NCBI GenBank assembly: GCA_961205875.1
Contig: OY540819.1
Span: 8,868,501-8,932,500 of the forward strand
Length of the DNA stretch: 64,000 bases
DNA from: Sialis fuliginosa
Taxonomy: Eukaryota; Arthropoda; Insecta; Megaloptera; Sialidae
Direction of reading: 5' to 3'
The position numbers were made by a program, and so were the translations under genes. Position 1 is the stretch's first letter; every line of letters starts with the position of its first letter. The notes beneath the pieces were generated by a model, which did not search any database, was not told where the DNA came from, and saw only the letters and a program-made list of their open reading frames with translations. This document shows, one piece after another, positions 32,235-44,023 of the stretch.

Positions 32235-33005
32235 TCTAACTTGTCTATTTTAGATCATTATGTCTATTGTCTATTTTCAAATCATATTATAATAATCTTC
32301 AAAGATTTCCAATAATTTCCTCTGACGAATAATATTCGGTCTCACAATCAAAACACATATCTACCAACATATTATTTTCATTATAATAATATATGCAAAT
32401 AATATATTATCAAAATATTGCACAATAGCGTACATCAATAAATTATCAATATATTATAAATAAATGTATAAAAAAAACAACAACAGTAAAGGCGTCTTCT
32501 GATGATATATTCACCCCAGAAGCTAAACAAGTCACTCTGGCCGTGATCCAACCACTGGCCATTTCTTTGTGTGTTTTATTTTCACTGTTATTTGGCCAAA
32601 GAATGTGGGAGATGGTTCCCTTAGCACTTTGGGCTGCTTTTAGTTCCATGAATTTAAGTGCTAATATAAATTACTATAAACAAATTAGCAAGCGGTCGAG
32701 ATAATTGCTCTGTAATATGTATTGGATGCTGATGAGATTGATTGTGTTTTATTTTAGCAGATGTTAGTCGTTATTTACTATAAGAATGTCTTTATAATGT
32801 TAAATTAAAGAGAGAATATATTGAATTTATAGTGTGTATTTTTATTATATTTTTCTAGTCAAATTTAGAATTAATTTAACTGTGGTATTTGGGTAAAATT
32901 ATACTGGAAATGATAATAATTCTCAGTTATATATTTTGTAGAATCCTGAATACATTCCTATTTGAATTAGTTCTTTTGATTAGGTGTAAGTAGAGTTGTC
33001 AATAC
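32235..33005. other. AT-rich spacer
   Basis: A 67-codon minus frame (32446-32649) has a somewhat more protein-like composition (Ala, Ser, Thr, Gly) around TCACTCTGGCCGTGATCCAA but no recognised motif. May be a short transposon relic. Confidence 0.35.
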
Positions 33006-33009
33006 TTAA

Positions 33010-33300
33010 AATATCTGCCAGGGGAATGACGGGACTTTCTTATACGTAATACTGAGAGTGAACAGTGTACGTGTTTCTAATTTTATTAAAATATATTTCT
33101 GACAAATTACTACAAGATAGAATTAAATTAATGAGACATAAATTATAATATGTATCAAATAATTTTTAAACGTAATCACTAAACCGGAAATGGATGTTTA
33201 CTTTTACCAATTTTTGAATTATTTTTAAAACGGTGCGAATAAAAAACATAGTTTTAGATAAAAATTGTCGAGTATGTAATTTTTTATAATTGATGTATAT
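33010..33300 (+). mobile_element. MITE family C, copy 1 (right end lost)
   Basis: AAAATATCTGCCAGGGGAAT, GACGGGACTTTCTTATACGT, ACTAAACCGGAAATGGATG and AAAAATTGTCGAGTA match the element at 34531-34985 in the same order. No right terminus; it merges into the ACTTAAGTACTT tract. Confidence 0.6.
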
Positions 33301-33485
33301 TTTATTGTACATATAGTATAAAAAAGTAAAAAGTATTTTAAGTACATTTAAAAATAGTAAAAAATACCTGATACTTCAAGTACTTAATTAACAAGTACTT
33401 CACAAGAAATAACTTGAAGTACTTAATACTTCAAGTATTTTTTTATAACACTTGATTTTAACAAGTAAAATACTTGAAGTATATT
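33300..33485. repeat. Tract rich in ACTTCAAGTACTT-type words
   Basis: Repeated ATACTTCAAGTACTTAATTA, ACTTGAAGTACTTAATACTT and similar words, with palindromic pairs throughout; third such tract in the window. Confidence 0.55.
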
Positions 33486-33775
33486 TAAAAAACAAATATT
33501 AATAAATAAAATATTAAAGAGAATCGTGGAAAATGTTGGCAACTTCTGTTTTAAAACGTAAAGCCTTTCTTTTTAATAAAACATTTAAACAAAATGAGAT
33601 AAAACCATACAAATATTTTAATTAATTTAATAATTAGTATAGTTAGCAGTGTAACAAACAGTCTTCTTCGGAATTAATATAATAATTAATTATGGTAGAG
33701 GTAAATTAAATTAAATTGTAGTAGAAGACCTACGCTTAGACTAAAGCAACACATTATTTTCCGATAGTAATGTAA

Positions 33776-33953
33776 AAAAAAATTCTCAGTAACTACTGAA
33801 CGGATTTTTTTATTTTGATAGGTTAGGTTTAGGTATATAATTTGTGGATATTTTGTGTAAAGTCTGAATAAAACAATTCGCAGTGAACTGCGTGTTGTGG
33901 GCATGTTGAATATGTGGATATTAATCCGGGTAACACTGGGTCCAATGCGCTAG
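33776..33953 (+). mobile_element. Helitron-like repeat, 5'-truncated, 3' end intact
   Basis: Contains AACTACTGAACGGATTTTTT and TTTAGGTATATAATTTGTGG and ends ATCCGGGTAACACTGGGTCC then AATGCG and CTAG followed by T. Same family as 16877 and 26191. Confidence 0.65.
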
Positions 33954-34528
33954 TCGTTAATAAAATTGCAAAATAAAAGTTTTAACTCATGTAATTTCCA
34001 GCACTTCAAAATTTATAAAATGAAACATACAAAACGAAAGTGGTAAAAGTGAACATAACACAGACTGAAGCCAGAGCCAAGGGGGTTTGAGTTGTAATGA
34101 TTATTTACAAGGCTGAGAATATCTAATAAGAATATAGAGGAGTGAAACAGACGTCTTCTTAGAGCGAGACGGAAGATACAAAGCGGAATTAACGTTAATG
34201 AAATCTCTTCCATATCCATGTGTCTCTCGTTTTAATTAGGTACAGCCCCAACTGCCCACCCCTCTGCATCCTTTCGTTCCTTCCCTACCCTCACACTTAT
34301 TTAAAGATGCTAAAATGTTTGGGTAGAATCCTCCAATTCGTGTGAAGGTTCTGCTGATTGCGTTATGAAGTATATGGATTTTGTTGATGAAGTATTAAAT
34401 TGGATGCCGTTTTATTTTTCGTTCTTCAAGGAAATGTATTATTCGTGCGGATGTTGGTGAAATTTTATACAATGGTGTTAACCTAAATAAACATAGATGA
34501 ATATTGTACCTATTCTGTATTGACCACT
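33954..34528. other. Spacer with a C-rich patch
   Basis: The patch 34230-34300 (CAGCCCCAACTGCCCACCCC, CATCCTTTCGTTCCTTCCC) is pyrimidine-rich and follows TTTTAATTAGG; possible conserved element. The rest is AT-rich. Confidence 0.35.
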
Positions 34529-34530
34529 AA

Positions 34531-34985
34531 GAAGAAAATATCTGCCATGGGAAACACGGGACTTTCTTATACATAAACCGTGCACGTGATTCTAATTTTA
34601 TAAAAAAATCTGACTAACTAATAAAAGATAATAATAATATAAACAATACATGTAATGTAACATTTAATTTTTTAAAAGTAATTACTTAACCGGAAAAGGA
34701 TGTTTAATCTTGTCAATTTTTGAATTTTCGAATTATTTTTGAAATAAGAAAAAATGTTTTAGATAAGAATTGTCGAGTAAGTTATTATCTATAATTTATA
34801 TCCCATACTTTTTTTTCCAACGTTTATGATTAGCCAGAAATATTTTTTTACATAACTAATTAGAATTTACTCTGAGAATTACATATAAAAAAGTCCCATG
34901 GTATTTATGGTAAACTAGTACACTGTTCAATCTTTTTAATATGTATAAGAAAGTCCCATGACACTCATGACACATATTTCTTCTC
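34531..34985 (+). mobile_element. MITE family C, copy 2 (about 455 bp)
   Basis: Left end GAAGAAAATATCTGCCATGG followed by GAAACACGGGACTTTCTTAT; right end is the diverged inverse, GTATAAGAAAGTCCCATGAC then ACTCATGACACATATTTC. The arms are roughly 40 bp with mismatches. No fixed target duplication. Confidence 0.6.
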
Positions 34986-36200
34986 TGTTATGAATCATTT
35001 GAAATATAATTAAGTTTTTTTTCGTACACCTAGTAAAAAACCGCTGTAAGTCAAAATACTATAACTTTATGTCACGTAAATTCGATATTCTCAAAAAATT
35101 TATTATTGAAAATTTATCAAGTCTGTCCAGTATCGCGTACCGTATGCCTTTTCAATTTATTCGATTATTTTATTTTGAATTAAACTTGTGAACAGCACAA
35201 TATCATTCTAATTTGTATTATGTGGATTTATAATTTTGAATTATTAAAAAAAATATTGATTTTGGAATCATTACACAATATTACACATATTTCCAATTGC
35301 ATTCAGATTTTTCTCATTATTACTTCCGAAGATATGGCCAGGGTACAAAATAACTTTAGTGAAAAGAAAAAGATGTAGGGGGGAGGCAGAGAGGACCACA
35401 GTAAAAATAAAAAAATAAAAGGTACAACCTAAAATTTAATATTTCATAAAATACAAAATATTGTCGGTAAGATTTGGCCCTTGCCTGAACTGAATTATTT
35501 TCTCATAAAGGACACAGTAGAAAAAAACATCGTTAGATATAAAACTACAAATATAAGAACCTGTTCTATTAAACTTAATAAATTAAATTTTTATTACAAT
35601 TTTGAAATATTTCATTCAAATATTCGATTAATTAATTTCCGAACAAAAACATTTAATTTCCAACTTCCTTTTGAAACATGACTATTATTAATTACACATC
35701 CTTTTTAAAATTCATAATATCGTCATGCATTGTGAAATAATATTGTTACATACACCGTATATGCAATTTCCTCGTTTAAAACGCGTCTAGGAAGAACGGA
35801 GTTGAGATGCTACAACCAACATCATTACGAGATTTCATTTTCTCAGTTATTTGCAGATAACAAGACAGGGCGAACTCCTTTCCTTCTGCCCCGCCAAATG
35901 TTATTACACTGTCTTAAAACAAACAACAGTAAATTAACTTTAAAATATTAAATATGTATTCAAATATTGCGTTGAGTTATAATGGAAACGTCACAAAAGA
36001 TAATTAAAAATATATACATACATACATCGTCTTGTATATACAATGTTTTAATATGTATATATATACAATAATATACATATGCTATCTGGTGGGGGTGTAC
36101 ATAATTGTATATATTGTTTATATAAAGGCGGTATATTACATATTTTATATCATTAGTTCCTAACTTTGGGTCTAGAAAGATTATTGATAGATCTATCAAT
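34986..36200. other. AT-rich spacer with one balanced patch
   Basis: The patch 35765-35905 (AACGCGTCTAGGAAGAACGG, TCTGCCCCGCCAAATG) is less AT-biased and might be a conserved element. A purine-rich word near 35370-35395 is the only other departure. Confidence 0.4.
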
Positions 36201-36204
36201 AATT

Positions 36205-36639
36205 TTGTTTAATTAAATATACCAAATTATAAATATTTGTTGATATTTGATTACATACTGCCATTACTGAATATAACCATTTAAACTTAACGCTAAAACA
36301 GTTTAATTTGATGACAATCGACCAATGTATGTCAAAATGGTGGACTTTTAAACTAATTATTAGTATAATTTATTTATTAATTATTATATTATCATAACAT
36401 CTGCTTTACATTGTTTTAAATTTAACGAACTTTTGTGTCGTAGTATTTTGTATTTATTAGCATTATTCGTTTTACTTTATCCATTACTATAACTTAAAAA
36501 AAAAAACAATATTTGCGGACTTTAGTAATTAAATTGATTTAATAAAGATGTATTTCTTTTATTAGTAACATGAGTTCATGAGAATTCCAAAAAATAGTAT
36601 ACCTTACTCTTAAAGGAGCCAAGACTGGCGTCAGTACCT
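36205..36639 (-). mobile_element. MITE family A, copy 6 (left end decayed)
   Basis: Matches the family from ATTTGTTGATATTTGATTAC to the right terminus GACTGGCGTCAGTACCT followed by TA. The left terminus (36150-36205) is no longer recognisable, and the part between the mid-element blocks carries several small deletions. Confidence 0.75.
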
Positions 36640-36641
36640 TA

Positions 36642-37350
36642 TTATAAAATATATTTTTTGATGGGTCGTTAGGTTTGTTAAGAAATAATGGGTTGCAATT
36701 TTAAAGTAATTGAGATCTATTAGTTAAATTTTATTCAATACTAATTATATTCTGATGGAATAAATTCATAATTTTCTAAGTGATTTTTTTACAGCAGTTA
36801 GTTCACGATTTTGTTGGAAATATCCATTTTGACCTTCCCCGAATCCCTCTGACTATATAAAAGAGCGAAATTTTAAAATTAGGATCAATTTTCTTCAAAG
36901 AAGAAAACATACTATTTTCTAAAACGATTTTACAACAAGAAACGGATGTTTTTGATAAAAGTTGTATAGAATCTATGCACTTATAAATAAATGACATATT
37001 TAATTACATTAATTTATTATGTATGTACTTTATCACATTCAAACCAGCAATATACAAATCATACCTATGAATAAATAATAATATCAATAATTATGTCTTA
37101 TACCGTAGAAGTGAATCGAATTAGTATTTTATCGATAGCAAACAATCGAATAGGATTTTTTAAATATGATTCAATACAACTGAAAAATTATGTAATGTGT
37201 AATACATCAATCTGCATATATATCTTATAAAATTATTATTTAATCAATCTATTGTACTTATGTTGAACTATTTTATGGTATTAATGCTTATATTTCGTCA
37301 CTTGGTATCAAGATAAAATTAATACAATTAGCATACTTACAAAAAGTACT
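36642..37350. other. AT-rich spacer, nothing recognised
   Basis: AT-rich DNA with one short minus-strand frame of chance composition. Confidence 0.45.
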
Positions 37351-37352
37351 TA

Positions 37353-37720
37353 CATCTAAGGAAGTTGGGATCTAAGCCAGCTTTGGAGAGGTGAATCTAG
37401 ACCAAAAATAAGGAGACACGTGTTCGAGAACTCATCTTGGCAGCCCTTATTAGTAAAGATATTAAATTTTTTAAATTGGTATATTTCCTTAAGTTCTTAT
37501 TTACCGTTATAAGCATCTACGTGTTCTTTGGATTATAAGCCGGCGCTCTACACGCGCGTAACTACGGTACATAAGAGCTTAAGGAAATAAAACCAATTTT
37601 CAAATTTTAATATATTTACTAATAAGGGCCTACCCAGATGAGTTATCGAACACGTGTCTCTTTATTTTTGGTCTAGATTCACCTCTCCAAAGCTGACTGA
37701 AATCCCGACTTCCTTAGATG
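37353..37720. mobile_element. TA-flanked palindromic element (368 bp)
   Basis: TA at 37351-37352 and 37721-37722 flank CATCTAAGGAAGTTGGGATC and its inverse. The inverted arms run about 140 bp (GGTGAATCTAGACCAAAAAT, GAGACACGTGTTCGAGAACT, CCCTTATTAGTAAAGATATT and the complements at 37580-37720), with a short GC-rich loop (GCCGGCGCTCTACACGCGCG). A TA target suggests Tc1/mariner-type mobilisation. Confidence 0.75.
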
Positions 37721-37722
37721 TA

Positions 37723-39010
37723 ATGTCCCCTTGTTAATTAAATTGGCAGCTGAATGATAAAAAAGAATACGGTGTTCAGGATCTACTGTTTTTATTTTAG
37801 TTTAATTTTGAATACCTATTTTTTTTCCTATGTGACTGCTTAACTAATTTAAATTTATTATATTAATAATTTTATATCACGCCTTTGAAATTGATATTTT
37901 ACTTACTGTGTATACGTAAGTTATTTTACTCATTTTATGTAGTTTTCATTAAAAATATTAAAATTGATAAAGCAGCTGAATAATTGAAATCCATGAAGTG
38001 TAGCTTGCATTTATTTTAATATTTTGTTTTATGTTTGTTTGTTATTGCAATATCTTTCGTTATGCTGGTTAAGAAATATTATTATTCGAGTATAGATTTA
38101 GTCATGTTAGAGTGAAACTGTAAAATAAATGTGCTTGGATTTGAAATCAATAATATTTTATGAAAACGAGTAATGCCTGTTATGTATAGCTCTAAAATAA
38201 TTATTTAAATAAAAATTTGTAGCTACTTATTCATTGTTAGTAAATATTACTGAAAAATGTTTTCTTATAAAAGTTCTAATTAATTAATTAAAATATTTTT
38301 ATTTTCTCAAATACGGCTGTATCTTTGAATCTAAACCATTGTTTAGAGCATTTATTAATTTGATTAATACGTAAGTACAGTGAATACTTTTGTTATTAGA
38401 CTCATTACTGCATTTCAATCATAATAAAAAGAAAGAATATGTGATATTATTGGTTAATTGATAAATCGGCTTTTTAATAAATTTTAGTCATGTTTCTTTA
38501 GAACACGACTGCACTATTAAATTAACTTTTTCTCACATTTTTCTTCGTATGAAGTATCCTCTAATCCCTGATTTTAATATCAATCAGTACTGAAATATGA
38601 ATAAGTATTAACTATTCATTGAAACATGAAGAAATATACGTAAAATTTATAAAAAAAAAAAAAATAGTTGTTTTACTTATCTTTTTTATTATTAATAATA
38701 TAAATTTCTGTGATCCAAAACTCACGAATCTGACACTAAAAGAAGTCCATGAAACTGCTGTTGCCTGGGGCCTGAAAAGTTCATAAGACAGTCAAATACA
38801 AATAGAAGAAACTGTAAAATATAATGTGCCAAGATTTATACGATTCTATCACAGACTCAATGTTTTTAATAGTATATTGATTTATTGAAAATATGAGATA
38901 ATATTAAAGTTCTCGACCGAGATTACACACTTATTGACCGGAAGTGGTCCAGACTTTGCCGCTGCCGTCACACAAAATAAAAAATAGATCACACGTGTCT
39001 ACACGTACAC
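37723..39010. other. AT-rich spacer
   Basis: Mostly low-complexity. A patch at 38730-38830 is slightly more balanced with no identity found. Confidence 0.4.
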
Positions 39011-39013
39011 ACT

Positions 39014-39051
39014 TTGTGTGTGTGTATGCGTGAATGTGTGTGTTTGTGTGT
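39014..39051. repeat. Interrupted (GT)n microsatellite
   Basis: TTGTGTGTGTGTATGCGTG followed by further TG units. Confidence 0.8.
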
Positions 39052-39054
39052 ACT

Positions 39055-39755
39055 ACGTATTGTTTGCATCAAAATATTTGGTATGTTGTGGTTGTATGAC
39101 TGAATGAACATTTGTATTTTATAGAAAAGAATTTATGTATGTATATTGTAACCATAATTTTTTTTTTTAATTAATTTAGCACAATGTATTTGAACTCTTG
39201 CTTGGGATTTTTTTGACCAACGTTTCTTTATATGGTACAGTAGACATAATTAATACTAATCAGCTTATACTTACAAGAAATTATTGTTTTAAGAATTTCG
39301 GAAGAAGATAAATACACTGTTTGGCGACATAGTACTTTGTAACTATAAACCACACATACTTTGCAATGATCTTAAAATGTTTATTATACGGTTGGGTATT
39401 ACACATTAAAATTTCAAATAATTTCAATGAATGGTTTAGTAGTTGCAGCTGTTTAATTAAAATTTCAAAAAATTTACCAGTTTTTAGTCAAGGGGGTTAA
39501 TTTAGTAGGTCTACGTTTAATGTTTATATTGCAATTGTTTTTGAGTCGATAAAATCGAAAGAGTATTTTATCAATTGTTTTGTTTATAAATAAAAGAAAC
39601 CCATGATGACATATGTTTTTATATTATGTCAAAAACTATCTCCGATATCTCTTATTATAGAAAAATAAGCTTTCTGTATTTCCTGAGCAATAAGCTATTA
39701 ATTAAAACCTTCCAGAAATAATGTAAAAAATATATTAAGTTGTATTTTCTTCTAT
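39055..39755. other. AT-rich spacer, nothing recognised
   Basis: AT-rich sequence with no repeat border, island or exon signal. Confidence 0.45.
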
Positions 39756-39757
39756 CA

Positions 39758-40045
39758 CCCATGTAGGAAATGCCAGCCTTGGCGATGGGCCCAAACTTGA
39801 CCCAGTATTGGGTTGCCAGTGCTGCTTTCTCGATATAGGTTCCAATCTAGTCCAACTTTCAGATATCGAACTTCGGGTCACCTATTCTTTACCCAAGATT
39901 GCGCGAATTTGGGCCAGCCTTGGTACGACAAGCCTTGGTTGAGTCTTGAACGAAGTTATCATTTGTATCTTATTGTTACCCAATGTTGGCTAACATTGGC
40001 CCAAGCCAGAGCCAACCATGGCCCCTTTGTAATTTCCTACATGGG
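39758..40045. mobile_element. GC-rich MITE with CCAAG/CTTGG arrays (288 bp)
   Basis: Ends CCCATGTAGGAAATGCCAGC and its partial inverse ATTTCCTACATGGG (14 bp perfect). The inside is unusually GC-balanced for this window and is filled with short inverted words such as TTGGGCCAGCCTTGG, TTGGCCCAAGCC and CCAACATTGGGTAAC-type variants, so it can fold extensively. A 109-codon + frame (39813-40142) runs through it and is judged a by-product. No target duplication identified. Confidence 0.6.
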
Positions 40046-40673
40046 CAATGATAAATTGTTTAAAAAAATAATTTTTATGACTCAATTTCAAAAAACTATC
40101 TTGATCTATATATGTATAATTTCATTTTATTATTATATCTGAAATTTTTACTACAAGAAATAAAAATTATATCAAACAATAATATGTACATACACAAATA
40201 TAAAAGATATGTACATATATATATCATGCATATATACACAGTACACATATGTATATATATAGTATGTTAGTTTCAATGTGCGTACGTGCCAGTGTGTGTA
40301 TTTGTCGAGGAAGTAACTAAATAGTTTGTCAACATGAGAATATAGTGAGCGCCCGACTTTATTGTATTTTTCTGATTGAAGGTTTTAGATTACTTTTTAT
40401 TTCTTCTCCTTTTCTATTGTAATGATATTGTGTTTTCCTCTCCACCGTTTTTCATTCTCTTGTTTTGGTTAATATTTATGAATATTCACGTTTTGTAAAT
40501 TGAATTTTTATTCACACGTTGTTTTCATTCATATTTCTATTATTGCATAGTAAAAGTAAATATAGCTAATGGTAGTAATGAGGTGCTGATGGTAATTAAT
40601 GCTAAATAATTTACAAAGATATTTTGTTTTGTTATCTGATTAAGACTTTGTATGTAAATATTTGTATTGTATA

Positions 40674-41187
40674 AGGTAGTGGCACCAGTCTTGAATATGA
40701 CCCCAGAAATGGCTTTTTTTTAAATTAAATGTATTGAATTGGAAATATTTGTTGATATTTGATTAGTACCATTTGTGAATATTAATCTATATACATTTAA
40801 CTGTCTTACAGTGTGATTTGATGACAATCGGACAGTAGGTGTCAAAATGGTGGACATTTAAACTAATTGTTAGTATAATTTATTTATTAATTATTATATT
40901 ATCATAGCAACTGCTTTACATTGTTTCAAATATTATGATTCTTTCTTTTATATTTTTTGTGTCGAAGTACTTATAATTTTGTAATGTCCATCACTCTCAT
41001 TACTGGTTTTACTTTATCCATTACTGGAAAAAAAAAAAAAAATAAAATAAAATAAAAGGCTATAATTTAAAAAAACAAACTATATTTACGGACTTTGGTA
41101 ATTAAATAGATTAAATAAAGAGTTACTTATTTTATTAGTAACATAAGTTCATGAAAATTATAGCGGCCATAACTGGTCCCAGTACCT
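40674..41187 (-). mobile_element. MITE family A, copy 7 (514 bp)
   Basis: Begins AGGTAGTGGCACCAGTCTTG after TA and ends AACTGGTCCCAGTACCT before TA; the duplication may be TATA (40670-40673 against 41188-41191). Family landmarks are present, with an expanded A-rich stretch at 41027-41055. Confidence 0.85.
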
Positions 41188-41189
41188 TA

Positions 41190-42105
41190 TATTTCTTTGT
41201 GCAAAAACTACAGTTAAATATAAAATAATATGGTACATATTACTACATATTGAAGGCTACCGAAACCAAAATAACTAAATCGATTCTGTGGATTTTTTTT
41301 AAATTCTCCTCTGCCTTGTTTTTATGACGATGTATAATGGAACATTACTATTGTATTTAAAACTATATCATAAAGTAGTAAAATTGTTTAAAAATGAATA
41401 TGAGTCAGTAACAAGCGGAAATAATTTCTTTGAATTAAATAAATTTTAAAACTGAAATCTACAGTACCTATTTAAAAAATCATATTACAATGAACAGTGA
41501 AATAAAATATTAATGCTCTTTGTATTTTGTTCATGTTTTGATTAAGCCGGTCGTAATATAATAGAAAATTATTGACTGAAATAAATGTTTGATTTTTTGT
41601 ATTCTATATTTTATATTCAGTGTACTACAATTTTGGTCACTGAATTATTCAACACTGTATTGAATTTTAAAGTGAACTAAAAAGGTTAAAACACAATTAT
41701 ATCGATGTATATTTTACAATGTACCGCTGTAAATACTTAGAGTTAATTGAATTTGTAGTTAACAGTGATTAAATATTTAAATAACACTGAAACTGATTTC
41801 AGGTTCTGATACAGACCGGCATAAATAAACATACAATTTTTATTTTTTTTGAAAGGGAGGGAATGCTTAATATACTTACTCCAATCCATTCTAAAAACAT
41901 TGGGCAGTAATATTTTTTGACCAATGACTTTTATCTTCATCTAGCTGTTGCGACTTCGTTCCCATGGAAGTTAGGTTAGACATAAAACCCACGAAGAAGA
42001 AGAAGGTCAGGTAATACAGATTTTTGTTATGATAGTCGATAAAACAGGGCACGCGTGAAAATACATACATACCCATTTATTTATTTAATACATTTTTCGG
42101 GATAC
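41190..42105. other. AT-rich spacer
   Basis: No structure seen apart from a short GAAGAAGAAGAAGG purine tract at 41993-42006. Confidence 0.4.
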
Positions 42106-42109
42106 AAAG

Positions 42110-42217
42110 TAGTTTATGTCCTTATTCAGGACGCAAGCTGCCAAATTTCATCAATATCGGTTCAGCGATTTAGCCGTGAAAATAGACACACTTTCACATT
42201 TATAACATTAGTATGGA
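42110..42217 (-). mobile_element. Helitron-like repeat, 5' end, minus strand
   Basis: On the minus strand begins TCCATACTAATGTTATAAAT after an A (complement of 42218), continues GTGAAAGTGTG and CGCTGAACCGATATTGATGA. Same 5' end as 5827. Truncated after about 100 bp. Confidence 0.55.
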
Positions 42218-42350
42218 TTTGCTTTTTCTGTATCGATGTACAACAATTTTTGAGCGAGTTGGTAAGACAATAATACTTTTAGTTTTCCAAATCTGACCTT
42301 AGAATTATATTACAGTCATTTGTTTCCTAGTTATAGGTGTTATATCAAAG

Positions 42351-42519
42351 TTAAAGGCCTCTATACACCACCTAATTTCACATCAAATCTGTAGGGATAA
42401 TCTGCAGGATCCCTATAAAAGGCAGGATTATATAAAAAAACACTACTTACTATAACAGTTTCAGATTTACCCCCACTCTAACTCGACCCTGCAGATTGGG
42501 AGGTGTATAGAGGCCTTAA
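42351..42519. mobile_element. TTAA-flanked short MITE (about 160 bp)
   Basis: TTAA at 42351-42354 and 42516-42519 flank GGCCTCTATACACC and its inverse GGTGTATAGAGGCC, with CTGCAGG-type words repeated inside. TTAA duplication fits piggyBac-type transposition. Confidence 0.6.
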
Positions 42520-42760
42520 GTGTTAAAAATGGCTGTAATACAGTAATATAAAAAAAATAATACAAAAATAATTCATTGGATTCAGTAAAAAAAATTTATC
42601 ACGGTCCGTGGAGGATTTCAAAATTGATATAAATTTTCTTTTCTTTTTTTTTTGCAAATTTGGAGGACACATTATTGTTGAATTCGTTTTTAGAACCCAT
42701 AAATATGTAATAGACACATTGTTCAGTTAAGAGTATCTACAAGTGGCCTTGTGTTATCAG

Positions 42761-43014
42761 TAGAGATTGGAAAAATACTTTTTCAACTATTGCGTAAAAA
42801 TGCATTTATTGTAATTTTTATTACATATCTCCACCGTTTTCAGAAAACTGGTTTGACTGAACACAATTTGAAATAAACTATTTGCAACTACCTTTCCAAC
42901 TATTTTAAAACTATTTGCGACACTTTTTACTGCTTCGTTTGCACTAATTATTATTAAATTGTAAAAAAAACTATTTTCCGAAAAAAAATTCAACTAGTAA
43001 CTTTCCAATCTCTA
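42761..43014. mobile_element. hAT-type MITE (254 bp) with exact 8 bp duplication
   Basis: GTTATCAG at 42753-42760 and 43015-43022 flanks TAGAGATTGGAAAAATACTT and an inverse end AACTTTCCAATCTCTA. The 8 bp duplication and TAGAG-like TIR are hAT hallmarks. The interior has repeated CAACTATT words (AACTATTTGCAACTACC, CCAACTATTTTAAAACTATT) and no transposase. Confidence 0.85.
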
Positions 43015-43199
43015 GTTATCAGTAAACTTAATAAAACAACAACAAAAACTTTATGTGTAAAATACAGAAAAATATGAATAAAGGCACACGATTGCGTCGT
43101 CCCCAGATAGTTCTGTTGTATGTTGTACGTGTATGCACACGACACATGTGTATTAATAGACTCGCATACACACAAATAACAGATACACAAATAAGTCAG

Positions 43200-43400
43200 A
43201 GTCTCATAAATCCGATAATCTCGCAGTGTTAGCTACACCTGTTACCGCCGATTAAAAATATTGGCCCCAACTCGGAGCAAAATTAGAACTGGAGCGCGAG
43301 AGGAGATTGATCTATCGGCGAAACACAATCCGTCCGATTTATAAATTGTGTTTATGTTGTTCTGTAATGATCTCAGTCGGCTTATGGTCGTTAATTGACA
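43200..43400. promoter_or_regulatory. Candidate conserved regulatory element
   Basis: Balanced composition with ordered motif-like words: GATAATCTCGCAGTG, ACCTGTTACCGCCGATTAAA, CGCGAGAGGAGATTGATC, CGTCCGATTTATAAATTGTG, GTCGTTAATTGACATAAG. No repeat copy in the window, no open frame and no TIRs. AT-rich homeodomain-like and GATA-like words within a long intron suggest an enhancer, but only comparison between species can show it. Confidence 0.3.
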
Positions 43401-43545
43401 TAAGTGTTATATACGTTATGTCATAGTTTTTACAGTACTTATCGTCAAATCGGTATGTTGTGATTTGATGTGAACAAGGGTTACCAAACAGAAGAGGGTC
43501 ATGTATAAAATTGTGAAATATACAGTAGACCGAAAAAATGCATAA

Positions 43546-44023
43546 GGCGGCTATTACACTATCAAAGAAATATGACAGTGTAATAAGTCAACTTTTATAA
43601 TATTTACCTTCATAATATTTCTATGATCATAGTTAATGACAGTCTCTTATATTTGATCAAAGTTTTTTGACGTTAAAAACAAAACGGCGACTACCAAGTT
43701 ATCACTGACAGTTACAGTTACATAATTATTAATATATGAATATCAACAAAATCCAGTATTATATGATAATCTTCTTATTGATTATAAGAAACACAATACA
43801 CGGTTGTAAATTCAAACCTCGATCGCGTCAATTGACGAACATCCACGCACTGATATTCAAAAGGCACCAAAAAAGAAGAAAATATCCCTAGATAATATTG
43901 AGAAAATATTATCAAATATTTTATGTAGTGTAATAAACCAAAATCTCGTATTTTATCAAAGAAATATGATCAAATCTTTGTCAAAGATCTTTGACATATT
44001 TATTTGATAGTGTAATAGCCGCC
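43546..44023. mobile_element. PIF/Harbinger-type MITE (478 bp)
   Basis: TAA at 43543-43545 and 44024-44026 flank GGCGGCTATTACACTATCAA and its inverse; the arms match over about 32 bp with few differences. Internal repeats of TTGATAGTGTAATA-like and TATCAAAGAAATATGA words. No transposase frame. The GGCGGC terminus plus TAA duplication is typical of PIF/Harbinger elements. Confidence 0.8.

Noticed and set aside
39813..40142. 109-codon + strand open frame
   Set aside because: It overlaps the GC-rich MITE at 39758-40045 and ends in AT-rich flank; the peptide repeats follow the inverted DNA words rather than a protein pattern.
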